DNA from: Leptodontidium sp. MPI-SDFR-AT-0119
Lineage: Eukaryota; Ascomycota; Leotiomycetes; Helotiales; Leptodontidiaceae
Direction: 5' to 3'
NCBI GenBank assembly: GCA_020726505.1
Contig: JAHLEZ010000006.1
Location: 2,480,001 to 2,544,000, forward strand
DNA: 64,000 bases
Positions 46,041-59,000 of the stretch are shown here, in pieces. Position numbers and translations under genes: made by a program. Within the stretch, counting starts at the first letter, position 1. Every line of letters starts with the position of its first letter. Under the pieces are notes generated by a model, which saw only the letters and a program-made list of their open reading frames with translations, did no database searches and was not told the DNA's origin.

Positions 46041-46987
46041 TGTGACGATTGCTAGTCGTGTTCAAAAGGAGTGTGGTTGAGGAAATAGCGGAAGCCAGAA
46101 ATGTACACCAAGGGCAGATGTTGAGGAGGAAAGAAAAGAAACCGACTTATGGCTGGTGGGAATGAAGTAAATATACAATGTGCCTGGATCTCTCCGTAAA
46201 TGCTCCAAAGTCTAAATCACAACCTAGACGGCACTCGAAAGCCCGATGTCATTACAATGTACACGCAATGCCGACTCTCCGCCAGCCTAGGCAGGATCGA
46301 CATAACTTTAAGTTAGAACATGTTCCAAACAACAGCCCTATCGTCGGCCCTGATGGTCAACATGCAACTTCAAATAAAGGGGCAGCCCACAAGTTAAGAT
46401 GTCAATCCAATCCCAAAAGTCGTACAATGCGCATGGGTAATCCTAGCAGCTTCGGCCTCGGCGGAAAGTCAAAATTGATGACGGACGGCGATCCAAATTA
46501 CCCGAATTATCTCGGGAGTCGTGTTCTCGGCAAAGTGATGGAAGTGAAAGGAGATGACTGGTGAAACTGTAAGTTTAAAATGAAGGTAATACGAGTGCTA
46601 TCTCTTCTACTGAGATTAGACGTCGTTATTGTTGAAAGTATTTGTATGTATCTCCTTAGGAGGGCGGCTAAAATCAAACCTTTAAAGCATGAAACAGCGA
46701 CGAGCATTGGGCTCTTGGGAAAAAGTATGAATTTACTGGGCACTCCCACTTGTGATTGTCGCCTCGGAACGATCGTAGTTTTCGCAAGTAAGGAATATGC
46801 AAATTAAGACTTGCGAAAATACAAATCGCTTCACGCTTGTACCCAACCAAGTCCGCAGAGGGTACACCAAATTTCACTCGTAAAGATACAACACCACTCC
46901 AAAGGAAGTCATTTCGCATTAAAGGTCAAGCTATTAGAGTCTGTAACCTATCAGAACATTCTTCAAGCATATCGCAAAGAAGGAGCA
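46041..46987. other. Intergenic region upstream of the chitinase
   Basis: 947 bp; the chitinase promoter lies at its left side. A 128-codon frame at 46178-46564 has no domain or composition support, and I do not accept it. Confidence 0.4.
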
Positions 46988-47776
46988 TCACTTTGCAGCC
47001 GCCTTGATCTTGGCGATCCTTGCCGCAGTGCCCTCAGCCACCGTCTTCTCGTCAAAAATATAGTTGACACTCTTCTCAGCGACGACAGCATTCGCCCATT
47101 TCCAGAATGCAGGCGCCTTGGTCTCCAATCCAGTCAAGATGCTCTTGGGCAGAAGATTGAGCTCTTCATATTTGGGCAGCCCCAAGAGTCTAAGAAGAAA
47201 CGAGCCGGTTTGGACCTGAATTTGTCAGATTGTACTTCCCGGTAATATGTCTAAAGAGTGAAGTAAAATGGATGGAGGACAAACCTCAGCGAGGGTCAAT
47301 TTCTTTGAACCTCCAAAGAAAGGCGCGGCGTCTTGCAAGAGCGGCTCGACCTCCTTTGCAACATTATCCACAAAGGCTGCTGCAAGCCTCTCCTTGTCCG
47401 CACCCTCAGCACCGAGAATACCCCAGAATCCCCCATTGACTTTACTGAAGTAGGCATCGACAAAGTATGCAATCCTCGCTCTTTGAAGAGCGCCTCCTTC
47501 CTCACTGCTCGTCTTGACGAGGTGGGATGGGTGAGAGTCGGCCAGGAACTGGGCAACGATAGCCGATTCAGTCACAATTTCTCCATTGTAGTTGATGGAC
47601 GGAACAAGGCCCCTTGGATTGACCTTGAGATACTCTGGGGTACGAGGGGTAGATAGATCAATGATCTCTTCCGTATACTCGAGACCGAGTTCAGCGAGAG
47701 CAATGTGGGCACGGTGGGCCCAAGGGCAACCATGATTGGTGTAAAGGATAATCTTGGGTGCGGAAACTGAACCCAT
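46988..47776 (-). CDS. Glutathione S-transferase (omega-like, CPWAHR motif)
   Basis: Two exons on the minus strand (47285-47776 and 46988-47215, with a 69-nt intron) give 239 residues. The N-terminal thioredoxin-like domain is YTNHGCPWAHRAHIALAELG, with the motif Cys at residue 17, as in omega-class and related GSTs. It continues through GLVPSINYNGEIVTESAIVA, the glutathione-binding TES region. The C-terminal helical domain follows (IAYFVDAYFSKV onward, ending FWKWANAVVAEKSV). I placed the start at MGSVSAPKII; an upstream in-frame ATG at 47839 would add 21 residues. Expected activities are glutathione-dependent thioltransferase/reductase or conjugation in the cytosol. The substrate is not visible. 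Confidence 0.9.
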
Positions 47777-48481
47777 CTTGAAAGCTCTGAGCAGAGATTG
47801 CGTTATGACTGTGAAGTGTTCTGATCTGAGTGTAGACAAACGGTAGAGGTAAAAGAGTAGGTGTGGTAATAGAGTTGATTGTAAGTCGGAGAAATCTGAG
47901 CGATAATAAATGGAGCAAGGGATATACTTATATCTTGCTTCGAGCGATGATGTCTACGAAGCCTGTATGGCCTAATATGCGCCCACATGCATGATGTGAT
48001 ATGCTGGCTGGATTGCTACCCACACACTACTCTACCCCTCCTTCATTGGAAATCAATATCTTCTTCCCCACTGCTCACCACCTCCATTTCGATATGGATC
48101 AGCTTTCGATTCGTGTCGCGGCGTAATACCGAATCCGTGTAAAGTCCGTGTACCACGTCTGATTTCTAAGCAGTAAGATCGGCTCTGGAATCCGATTTCG
48201 AGTCAAAAGAGAAAGACTTGGTACTGCAGCGTTTTCTAGATATATCGTCCTATCTTAAGTCCAGAAATTAGATTCAAAAATGGATGAGTTGAGGAGGATT
48301 CTTAAAGCCGGACTGTGAAAGTAGCACTTTTGATAAGGATAATAAAATTGGATGAGAAGATGAGGATGGTGCAGAGACTTCGGATAAACAATCCGCCGCC
48401 TCGGGGACCCCTCCATCCTGAACAATTATTTTTCTCTCATGTCAACACAGCACAATTCTCCAATTCTCACATGCCACAATC
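47777..48481. other. Divergent intergenic region between the GST and Cns1 genes
   Basis: 705 bp carrying both promoters. No gene is seen. Confidence 0.45.
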
Positions 48482-49798
48482 ATGAAAATAGAAGAGTTAC
48501 CAGAGTCTTTCCAAGACTCAGTCGATATCTCATCTCCCCTACAAACCCAAAATGCCACTCCATCACCAGAAACCGACCTCCTAACGGCCGCGCTGAATGC
48601 CCACGCCTCCTCCACCCCCACCACGAACGATGGCACAACGACGCCCGCGCTCCCCCCAGCTCTCGCAGACATCCGACAAAAGACCGGCGCAGAGATACTC
48701 GCAGATCTGAATACTGTGCCGCTGTTCATGACAGATTTAGAGGAAAACGACGGCATTGAAGCTCTGAAGGCATTGGCATATGAAGGTACACCAGCAGAAG
48801 TAGCGCAAGGGTTCAAGGAGCGTGGGAATGAGAGTTTTGTGGAAAAGAGCTGGAGAGATGCGAAGGAGTTCTATGAGAGGGGTATCAATGTTCTGCTGGT
48901 GGAAGTTAGGAAACGGCAAGCAGCAGACAAGGTACAATCGAAAATGAAGGGCAAGGGGAAAGTTGAGGAAGAAGAAGAGGTGGTGGATGAGGAGGAAGTG
49001 AAGAAGGAGATCAAGATTCTAGAAGCTTGCCTTGTGAATCGCGCTGCGTGTCACTTGGAGCTGAAGAACTATAGGAGCTGTACGCTCGATTGTGGGAGTG
49101 CGTTGAGGATCAACCCGCGAAATGTCAAGGCGTTTTACAGGTGTTCGAAGGCACTGCTCGCGCTGGATCGGATTGTGGAAGCGGACGATGCATGTGCGCG
49201 GGGTTTGGCTATCGATCCGGACAATAAAGCACTACAGGGTGTGGCGAAGGAGATCATTAAACGGAACGAGATAGTCGCAGCGAGGAAGAAAAAGGACTTA
49301 GAGCGCGAACAGAGGAAGAGACTAGAAGCTGTCACTCTCGCAGCAGCTCTGAAAGCACGGAATATCAAGACACGCAAGACGGCTCAGCCCCCAGAGATGG
49401 AAGACGCGGCAATATCACTCGTTCCCGAACCGACGGATCCTACATCCACCCTGTCCTTCCCGACAGTGCTACTGTATCCTCTCCATCTCGAATCGGACTT
49501 CATAAAAGCGTTCAACGAGACTGAACCTCTTGGCCACCATCTGAGCTACATCCTCCCCCTACCATGGGATAAGAGTGGCGAATACACGCCGATGGGAGTC
49601 GAGTGCTACATGGAGACAATCACGGGAGGGCTCATCAAAGTTGGGCGAAAAGTGCCGCTATTGAAAGTCCTCAGCGAAGGCAAAGTAGAGATCGTGGATG
49701 AAGTCGTCAAGATCTTTGTGGTTCCTAAACCGAAAGCCGACGGGTGGATACGGGAGTTTAAGATGAAGAAAGCTGCAGAGAAGACCTCTTCTGGATGA
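48482..49798 (+). CDS. CNS1: Hsp90/Hsp70 co-chaperone Cns1 (TTC4 homologue)
   Basis: A single-exon protein of 438 residues, close to yeast Cns1 (385). The N-terminal ~70 residues are polar. The conserved pre-TPR segment is VPLFMTDLEENDGIEALKAL. The TPR domain spans about 112-270 (FKERGNESFVEKSWRDAKEF, then NRAACHLELKNYRSCTLDCG, then VKAFYRCSKALLALDRIVEA), with an acidic insertion (VEEEEEVVDEEEV) between the first and second helices pairs. A basic coiled linker (KKDLEREQRKRLEAV) leads to the C-terminal 'wheel' domain (TVLLYPLHLESDFIKAFNET, ending KVGRKVPLLKVL). In yeast the protein binds Hsp90 and supports translation elongation factor eEF2. The same role is inferred. Confidence 0.92.
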   Translation: MKIEELPESFQDSVDISSPLQTQNATPSPETDLLTAALNAHASSTPTTNDGTTTPALPPALADIRQKTGAEILADLNTVPLFMTDLEENDGIEALKALAYEGTPAEVAQGFKERGNESFVEKSWRDAKEFYERGINVLLVEVRKRQAADKVQSKMKGKGKVEEEEEVVDEEEVKKEIKILEACLVNRAACHLELKNYRSCTLDCGSALRINPRNVKAFYRCSKALLALDRIVEADDACARGLAIDPDNKALQGVAKEIIKRNEIVAARKKKDLEREQRKRLEAVTLAAALKARNIKTRKTAQPPEMEDAAISLVPEPTDPTSTLSFPTVLLYPLHLESDFIKAFNETEPLGHHLSYILPLPWDKSGEYTPMGVECYMETITGGLIKVGRKVPLLKVLSEGKVEIVDEVVKIFVVPKPKADGWIREFKMKKAAEKTSSG

Positions 49799-50923
49799 AC
49801 GTACCGTACCATACAACACAGAACACGCATGTCATAGCCTGGCACGTCAATCTCTATCCTCATTTCGTCTATTCCATGAATGACATGACATGACTCAGTT
49901 TGGATTATTGACGGACGGGTATATTGTTTGATTCCGGCTCGCTTTCGTTTGATGATTCTGTGATATGGCGGTTTAGGCAGGTTTGTCGATCGACGGTGGA
50001 CGGTTAACTGGGTGGGGAAAGAGCAGGTCAATAGAAGGAAAGGCCAGTGTACGGAGTAAAGAAAGGGAGGAAAGGGAGGAAGCTTCTCCCATTTCTGCAC
50101 GACGGGACGGGCTCCTACCTTACAGAGGTACGTCCCCAGAGCTGTAGGAAGCTTCGCTTGCATATATGGTCGCGGTAACACAAAATAGACGCGGCTGTAA
50201 CGGGAGGTGACCCGCTATCGTGCGCGACACTGGAATGGGAGCCGCAATCTAACTTGCCTGGTGTGTACCTATCGTTTGAAAACGCTTGCTTGCTGAGAAG
50301 ACGGGCTTGTGTTAGGGAGCTGTAAACGATCAAGTACTGGAGAGGCCATGACGCCAAACCAAAACAAACAGGGTTAACAGACATTGCCATACTGTACCAA
50401 GTCAAGCCAGAGTCAATAAACACATAGCAATCACGGACTTATGGGAGCAAATGTGATCAGAGTGTGGACATCTATGAAAATTGCATTAAACCACAAACTG
50501 AAATTCCTGACAAATGCTGACCCTACTGTACAGTGTCATTGTTTGAACAGACATGCCGTGAAATACTGACATACTCCACTTCAAATCCCCCCCTCCCCTC
50601 TTTTTTTTTGGTATATGTCCCCCCTTTTCCCTCAAGTCATATGTCCAACCCCCTTTATCCTCCCTGTGCAACGCGCGAGAAAATCAAAAATTGTACAGTC
50701 CAATGAGAAATGCCATGCCTTGCCATGATGTGTCGATTATTTCCTCCAGATTCCCTGTCCTGTCCTGTCCCATGCTATGAAAAAATCAATGCAGACCATG
50801 CGTACGAAATTTAATTCCGACCATCCCATTCCCATTCCCATGCCAATCCAATCCAATCCATACCATGCCCATCCGATCCCATGCCATTCCATGCCCAACC
50901 ATACCAGCGCCCGTGCCCACGCT
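49799..50923. other. Intergenic region with a CCAT-rich simple repeat
   Basis: 1.1 kb between two convergent genes. No gene is supported. Bases about 50820-50900 are an imperfect CCATN pentanucleotide-like repeat. Poly-T and C-rich tracts lie at 50585-50630. Confidence 0.45.
50820..50900 (+). repeat. Imperfect CCATN/CCAAT-type simple repeat
   Basis: About sixteen copies of CCAT-like pentamers (CCATT, CCATG, CCAAT variants) in tandem. It lies just beyond the 3' end of the APSES gene, probably in its 3' untranslated region. Confidence 0.65.
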
Positions 50924-52783
50924 CTACTCTCGTGCGTGTCCCAAAACTCCACCAACATCGCCTCTAGCTTCATATAGAGGCGTAGGGCGACGTCTCTTGA
51001 CCCGCGAACCCTCAATACAAGCTCCCCCGGTACAAGATCCTCCACTACAAGTTCTCTCAGTACCAGAAAGCTCAGCAACACTTAGAACTTCTCGCTCCTT
51101 GCCACCACGACAAGGCTCCGTCGCTGTGTGCATACCACCATTTGTGTCCCTATCCATAGCACTCAGCTTCAGGAGTCGCCAAGCAGCTTTCTCATCCTCA
51201 CCACCCACCGACATCTCCTTATCACTGCCACTCCGAGTACCCTCCTCTTCCGTGCGAGCGATTGCACACTCATCGTCTGTGTCGACTTCCTCTACTCGTC
51301 GCTTGCTGGGTCCAGGGCGGAACGGGTGGCTCATAGTGGCCAGGAGACCAGCGGAACGGGGGATCGCGCTCAGAAGCGGGTTCGGGCCGTCATGTGTCTG
51401 GTAATGACCAGGACTGATGTCAATAGAAGAGTTGGCGGTGTGGGATGCCATATTCTGGTTATAGTAACGCATGGGCGCCAGTGTAAGATGATCACCTCTC
51501 TCAAGAGGGCCATGGAGATACGAGTCAGTGATGGAGTGAGACTGTGAGCGAGATTTGTAAAGCATGCTGCTCGTGCTAACGGGTGTGACGGGGCTGACGA
51601 GGTATCTATCGCCGCCGCCGCTGCTCTCGGTTTTGAAATCCGTATCAGTGACTGAACTGAAGGGACTGTCATCTCCACCAAAATCTCGCTTGATACGCGA
51701 GCCAAGTCCGTGAGTTGGAAGTGTACATCGCATGCTAGACTCAGAGAACATTCGCTGGAGATCGTGGGGGTGTATGGGAAGGTAGCTCTCGCGAGTAGAG
51801 GAGCGTGTCAAGGACCGGGAGACAGGGAAACTATTATATTTATCGCGGAAGGCTTCAGCTTCGATGGTGGCTTCGTGGATGATCTGGCTGTCGATTTTCA
51901 TCTGGCCGAATTCGGGGCTTTCGGGTGGCACGCACAGGGAGGGGAAGTTTGGACCGAAGATAGGGATCAGAGCGCCGGCGATGGGTGCGCAGAACTTCGT
52001 ACAAACCGCAATGGCGCAAGAGTAGGGCATCCAGTAGCCTGGGGAAAGAAGTCAGTACGAGTTTGAAACTGAAAGTATACTCTGTCGACTAGGAAATGTA
52101 CCTTGTGCTGCGAGAGCGCCGCCTGTGATGCTGTGCGTGATCTCTTTGAGGCCGGGATTCGCGTTCAGCATTTTGGCTGGGGCAGTCTGCTTGTGGTCAG
52201 TTCGAAAGTGCAAGGGACCACAGTGATATGCGAGGGGTTTTGTGGGCTGACCTTCGAAAATTGGCAGCTTTTGAAGAAGGGTGTGATCCGCACAAGTCCA
52301 ATGTTATAATCCCACATCACAAGGTATTCCTTCTCGTCTCCCGGGAGCTTGTAAGTATACTGAAGGACTGCAACCAGAAGTCAGCAAGGGTATATTGGGA
52401 AACCTGGTAAGCTTGCTCGTACCTTCGAAGCTCTCCCTACCCGTCTTCTCAAGAAAGCTCTTCCTCTCGCTGTTATAAGGAATGTGACGGGCGTGTTCTT
52501 GGATGGTTCCGAGCGGGAAGATCTGGAACTTACGGAGCTCTTCTAGAACTCCCTCGTCCAGACATTCAAACGCAGGGAAATTAAGCTCTCCCTTGATCTT
52601 ACCCTTGATGAATACAGCGCCGTCCTTAGCCATCTTTGCCTTCTTGAAGGAGGGCTGAGTTGATTGTGATGGAGGAAGACTACCATGAGTAGAAACCGGC
52701 GACAGAGAAACACTCGATGGAGGTCTAGTACCCGCAAGTTCTTCTAGGCCGACAGGGTTAAGGAGAGATGCTATGGATGCCAT
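50924..52783 (-). CDS. APSES/KilA-N domain DNA-binding protein
   Basis: Four exons on the minus strand (52423-52783, 52252-52367, 52102-52186, 50924-52038) give 558 residues. The start is ATG 52783 ([18 protein letters not shown]). The DNA-binding domain spans about residues 57-200: [20 protein letters not shown], then [20 protein letters not shown], then [16 protein letters not shown], then [20 protein letters not shown], then [20 protein letters not shown]. This matches the fungal KilA-N/APSES type seen in Xbp1-like regulators and in the Bqt4 family. The long C-terminal half is Ser/Gly/Thr-rich and disordered with a basic motif ([13 protein letters not shown]); I see no membrane anchor, so Bqt4 is less likely. 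Nuclear localisation is inferred. Introns are canonical and phase-preserving. Confidence 0.9.
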
Positions 52784-55700
52784 GGCGGTGAGTGAGCGAA
52801 GGTCTGTTGTTAGGTTCGGAAAAGTATGGCTTCCAGGTATGCAAGAGTACAGGAGTGTAGGAGTGTAGGAGTGCAGGGTTGAATCGTTCTTCGATGGAAA
52901 TCGAAATCTGGTAAGCAACCTAAACGACAGGAGCACCACTGGGCAGACTAGAGAACCGGCGCCTTGGAGCAAGCAAACAGAGCTTGAGGAATGGTCCACT
53001 CGCGGCCTTATGTGGGAATAAATAGATAACGAAACTTGAGCTTCAGAATCTATGACTTCGGGTGGGGTGCAGCTCTCTGCAGTCCAGGGCCCTTGTCTAT
53101 GGAGACTCTAATAACGGTCAGCAAGTTCGGTGAGGGAGTTCTCTTTATTAGCATGCCTAGGGACCGACCTGTAGTAGCTTGAGCGTCCGTTTGCACGTCT
53201 CCACCGCTCATTCGTTAAATTCGAGGGCAAGATCACACACCAAGTAGTGAAGGATGTGAGGGGAAATGTACTGTTATGAATCCTTGGTTGTCGGACAAGG
53301 CTTGAGAGACGATTATTCTTTATGGGTTCCTCGTACTTGGGCGTAGTTGCCTGAGAAATACTGCTCCCAAGGTGATGGAATGGCAGCTCAAACGAACTGT
53401 AAATGCTTCTCTGAAATTCTCCGCTCCCGTGCTAGTCTTAAAAAGCCAACAGACACATGGAGCAACCAGAAAGTACGCTGTGGACTAGAGGTCGAGGGAG
53501 AATGTTCCACTAAACCCCGGAAGTAGTTGACATTGTCGAATAGGGAGTGGTAGGAACGACCATACCAACAGTAACTAGTAGCGTGACAGCATATGGCACC
53601 TCGCCAGCAACCATTAAGAGAGTTTGACACCACCAACGACATGCGTGCCACAGCCCGATTGGGAGCAGAGCTTGTTTGAAAGTGGGGAGGATATTTGCTG
53701 GGCACACATGGTGGCTAGGAGTCTTGGGTCGGGACGCTGCAGCGTCGCGGATGGGCAGCCGTGATGGACGAGACATTTTTGCAGATGAACAAAGAAACCG
53801 GATCACTTTGCCCAATGGCTCAGAAACAGCTTGCTTGACTCGATGCACGTGGATAGCCTTTCTCCAAGTTCCATCCCATGTTCAAGCCACAGGGTCAATA
53901 ATCTAGATATCACGCCCATCAGACCCCAGAGAGGATGTCTCGGTGAGATTTTGGAGGCATTCAAAGATCTTGCAGACCTGCAGTGAATCTTCATGCTTGT
54001 AGCCGTTTTGTCACATCTTTCTCCCCCAGGCCCTCAAAGAACTTCTACGGCCCTTCGAGAAATCGATAGGAACGTTCCCAGCCGCTGTCACTTGAGACTC
54101 ATAGTTGAAGCACGGGACTTATGCAAGCAAGCGTACAGTCACAGCTTGTTGACCACTCCAATATCAAGAGCCAGAAAAACATCCCAGGGCGTATGTGCAG
54201 AGACATTAACGCTAGTTCTGTCCTAGCATTGTGCCATGTCTCAAGAGCCAAAAGATGAGCACGGTATAGACATCGCTGAAAGTGACGAGTCGGGACGAAA
54301 TTGCAGAGCAGGAAAGCTTACCTATTATGGCTCGAAATCAAGAAAAGAATGAATCATATACTGGTTTGCAACGCCAAAACTACAAACTGTCCTCGAGTCG
54401 TGCGTGGTCTGAAGGTTGAGTTGGGCGTACAACGCCATATGGGCCAAAATCTGCAAGCTCCCGCAGATCGCATGCGCCGACTTAAGCCTGTGGGCCAACC
54501 ACGTTCTCGCCTGCACAGTTGAGTAAACGGAAGAAGGAGTAGAAACAGACAAAGAATACTACTGGCTGGGTTCGACTGGACACAGCATGAGCCTTCTTCA
54601 TAGTCGTACCGGAATTCTGTTAAGGAGACTCGACGAAACCAACACGCAGGGGTAAGGGGCAGGGCAGAAGCTGATTTGAATTATTGTGAGCGATGTCGGC
54701 CAAACTACAAGTTCATAATTAACTGCAGCTTGTGACTGCGAGGTGCCAAGTCGTAAGAGGGTGTTGTTGAATTGTGAGGGTCGTACTGATTTTGAGAGTA
54801 GATGAGGTGAAGTTCAAGGAGGAAGATTCTGCAAGAGCCGCCCAAACGAGCGCAGTGTGGTACAAACCATGCTCGGAGAGCTTCTTCTAGTGCCGGCTGT
54901 TGTTCTGACAGCCGTTACTGTGTCAGATTTCTCGATGAACGCGTGGAGAGGTACAGAGGTACTTCGGGGGACCAATATTGGGCTTGATCGGGACATTGTT
55001 GCCCTGCGGCAGCATCATGGCGGCTTGTTGCATGCTGGGCGGAAAGTCGGCGGTGGCGAAAACGGAGGCCTGGTAGTTACACTGAAACGGTGTATTTGCC
55101 GGAGGAATGTCGTACCCCTCTCAGAGATGACGGGCATTTGATATTCAGATCAACATATGCAGTCAGTACTAGAAATGTCGTGAGCAATATCAAAGGATCT
55201 CCTTTTGTGAGATGTTGTCCAACATTGAGCGGAGTAGTGAGGCGAGCCTCATGGCATCTGCATGTTGGCCAGGACTTGAGTAAGGTTACGACTTCGAAGG
55301 GTAGCAGCAGAACTAGATTGGAAGAGAGGATAGAGGCATCAATACCTCACATCCGGGGGTATGATGAAACTTGAGCAGGCAGGCAGGTCGAAATATTGAA
55401 GTCCACAACTCCAATCAAAACAAATAAATCATAAGCGACCGCTGGAGAAGGAAAGGGGCCACAGCGAGGTGGGTGAAAAGAGAAGGCATCGAACGGCATC
55501 AGACCGAACAGTGCAAGTAAGTGGTGGGTTGGGTTTAGAGAGATGACGGAGGCGCAGGTGCACACAGTCAGTCATGAAGACATTGGGGAGGAAGGGAGAG
55601 GAAGAGCCCGAGCCCGCCATGGCGCACGTATGGATCCGTCCTGCTCCAGGCCCGTTGTCACATATTGATGCCGCATATTTATGGCACCAAAAGGCATCCA

Positions 55701-56048
55701 TAATTTGGCGAGCGGCAGGCCCACGGGCGGGTGGGCTGAACTTTAGACCAGACAGACCACAGCGAACGCGTCCCGCCTTTATCAAAACAACAAACAACTC
55801 TTCCCTTTCCTCGTGATCGAGGGCCACCCACTCAACCCGCTCACTCACTGTACAACACAACTTCACGACCATAGCAATAACGAACAACCACAACGCGGTC
55901 CCCTCCTACCGTAGTCACTCTTTCACCTCTCCCTGATTGCGTACATCTTTCCTAAACAGACCCCGAGTTCGACTGCCCCTTCACCTTCCCCCAGCGACAT
56001 CTCAACAACTTCGCAGAATTGAACGCGTTATCGCGCTCACCCACAACC
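52784..56048. other. Long gene-poor stretch (3.3 kb)
   Basis: Contains the APSES promoter on its left, where an AGGAGTGT minisatellite lies at about 52847-52875, and the topoisomerase II promoter on its right. Only short frames occur between. One minus-strand frame at 54924-55123 looks somewhat protein-like and is reported separately. Confidence 0.45.
54924..55123 (-). CDS. Possible short exon, protein-like but unrecognised
   Basis: Between two stops the minus strand is open for about 66 codons. It has a composition unlike chance frames: YDIPPANTPFQCNYQASVFA followed by a Met/Gln/Pro/Asn-rich run (SMQQAAMMLPQGNNVPIKPN). There is no ATG at its start; an AG acceptor lies just inside the upstream stop, so it could be an internal or terminal exon. 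I recognise no family and found no convincing partner exon. Confidence 0.2.
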
Positions 56049-59000
56049 ATGGATGACTCCCTGATGGAGGACTCGGTCTCCGACACCATTCAGAGCGACT
56101 CAGATGACTTTGCGCCCGTCGCACCTGTGAGTAATGTCCTTCACCGTCCCTGCGGCCTACAAACCCGAGTCAATTGCGATTCCCTAATCTGCCACTTGCA
56201 ATTGATCATTGCTAATTTATATATCTTGTCTAGAAACCCAAAGCAAAGCCTGGCCCAAAGAAAGCCACTGCTCCAAAGGTACCAAAGGTCCCAAAGGCTA
56301 CTGTCACAAAGAAGATGGTTCAGACGACACTGAAGGCCCCCAAGGCTGCTGCGAAACCTGCATCGAAGAAGCGCCCCAAGCCAGAAAGCGACGAAGAAGA
56401 CCCTCCTTCGGATATCGATTCCATATTACACGATGATGCTTCCCTTCTCTCGAATACCCCACCAAGCTCGAAGAAGCAAAAGAAAGGTCCAGCTAAGAAG
56501 GGCGGTGGAAAGCCTCTGGCAGATATTGCGAACGAGAGTATGGGTGTCGATAGCCCACCAGCATCAAAGCCCAAGGCAAAAGGAAAGAAGGACGCAACAG
56601 ACCAGTATCAAAAACTGACACAACTGGAGCACATCATCAAGCGTCCCGATACGTACATTGGATCTGTTGAGAGTACCAACGAGATTATGTGGGTTTTCAA
56701 TTCCGAGAATTCTCAAATGGAGCTTCGCAAAGTAACCTTTGTTCCTGGTCTATACAAAATTTTCGATGAGATTTTGGTCAATGCTGCCGATAACAAGCAA
56801 CGTGATCCATCTATGAAGAACATCAAGGTTGTTGTTGATCGGGAGAAGGGAGAAATTAGCGTTGAAAATGATGGTGCTGGTATTCCCGTTGAAATCCACA
56901 AGGTAGTTGGCATCCAACCTGAGACCCTTTCACGGCCACTGACTAGCTCATAGAAAGAAGGCATTTACATTCCAGAAATGATCTTCGGTCACCTCCTCAC
57001 TGGATCCAACTACGATGACGATGAAGAGAAGACAACTGGTGGCCGAAATGGTTATGGTGCGAAGCTCTGTAACGTCTTCAGTACCGAGTTTACTTTGGAG
57101 ACCCAGGATTCCAACACGGGCAAGAGATACAAGCAAACGTGGACAGACAACATGAGCAAGATGGGCAAGGCCAAGATCTCGTCCAGCAAATCTTCGGACT
57201 TCACTCGAGTTACATTCACACCCGATTATCGACGATTCAAGATGGCCAACATTGATGACGACTTCGAGGCTTTGGTCAAGCGTCGTGTTTATGACATGGC
57301 AGGAACTCTGAAGGGTGTCAAGGTCACATTGAACGGCGTAGTAATCAAGCTGGACTTCAAGAAGTACATCGAGATGTATGCCAAAGCCATCAACAAGGAG
57401 CGTGGCGTTGAGGAAGGAGAAGAACCTCCAGCCGCAACTGTGATCATTGAAGACCCCAAAGCTCACGCAAAGTGGGAGGTTGGTTTTGCAGTATCGGATG
57501 GTTCCTTCCAACAGGTGTCCTTCGTCAACTCCATCGCCACAACCTCTGGAGGCACCCACGTAAACTACATCGCCGATCAGATCTGCGAGAAGCTGATGGA
57601 TGTTGTCAAGAAGAGGAATTCGAAAGGTACGGCCTTGAAAACCAACCAGATTCGAAACCACATCTTCTTGTTCGTCAATTGTTTGATTGTGAACCCTGCC
57701 TTCACTTCCCAGACGAAGGAGCAGTTGACGACAAAATCCAAGCAATTTGGAAGCAAGTGTATCCTTACCGAAGCTTTCTTGAAGAAGATTGGCCAGACGG
57801 AAGCGGTTCAAAATATCTTGAACTTCCAGCAGGCAAAGGCAGATCAGGTGCTGGCCAAGAGTGACGGAAACAAGCGATCTCGAATGAACAACCCCAAGCT
57901 TGTGGACGCCAATCTTGCTGGTACGAAGCGAGGCCATGAGTGTACATTGATTCTCACAGAAGGAGATTCCGCCAAGTCTCTTGCCGTTGCTGGTAGAGCT
58001 GTTCTGGATCCTGATCGTATTGGTGTTTTCCCACTCCGTGGTAAGCTTCTCAATGTGCGGGATGCTTCCATTGATCAGATTTCGAAGAACGCCGAAATTC
58101 AAAACATCAAGCAGTTCTTAGGGTTGAAGCACAAACAACACTATAAGGACACCACTGGACTTCGATATGGACATCTCATGATCATGGCTGATCAGGATCA
58201 CGACGGTAGTCATATCAAGGGTCTATTAATCAACTTCCTTCAAGTCCAATTTCCCAGCTTGCTCAAACTTCCAGACTTCTTCCGGGAATTTATCACGCCC
58301 ATCGTCAAGGTCTGGAAGGGTAACAACCCCAAAAAGCCGATCAGTCCGAAGTCGTTCTTCACTATGCCACAGTACGAGGCATGGAAGGAGGCACATGCCA
58401 ATGACAGAGGTTGGAAACACAAGTACTTCAAGGGTCTGGGTACCAGTTTGCCCGAAGATGCGCAAGTCTATTTCAGCAATCTAGATGACCACTTGAGAGA
58501 GTTCGAGGTCATCAAGCCCGAAGAAGAGGAATTGATTGATTTGGCATTCTCGAAGAAGAAGGCCGATGCTCGTAAGCAATGGCTTGGTAATTTCCTTCCC
58601 GGAACTTTCCTCGATCATTCCACAAAGACTCTCACATACGACAATTTCGTCAACAAGGAACTCATTCTCTTCAGTATGGCTGATAACCTGAGATCAATTC
58701 CGTCTGTTATTGATGGATTGAAGCCTGGTCAGCGAAAGGTCATGTTCGCTTGCTTCAAGCGAAACCTTGTCAAGGACATGAAGGTTGTAGAGTTGGCTGG
58801 GTACGTCTCTGAGCACACTGCATACCATCACGGTGAAGCTTCGATGCACATGACTATCATCGGCCTCGCCCAAAACTTCATTGGATCAAACAACGTCAAT
58901 TGCTTGGAACCCAGCGGATCTTTCGGATCCAGGCTTGCAGGAGGTAGCGATGCTGCCAGTCCCCGTTACATTTTCACCAGACTTTCCCCCTTCGCACGCC

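Noticed and set aside
46178..46564. 128-codon frame upstream of the chitinase
   Set aside because: No domain, no plausible composition, and it overlaps the expected chitinase promoter.
56948..58102. 384-codon minus-strand ORF inside the topoisomerase II gene
   Set aside because: Antisense shadow of a highly conserved coding region; no domain of its own.
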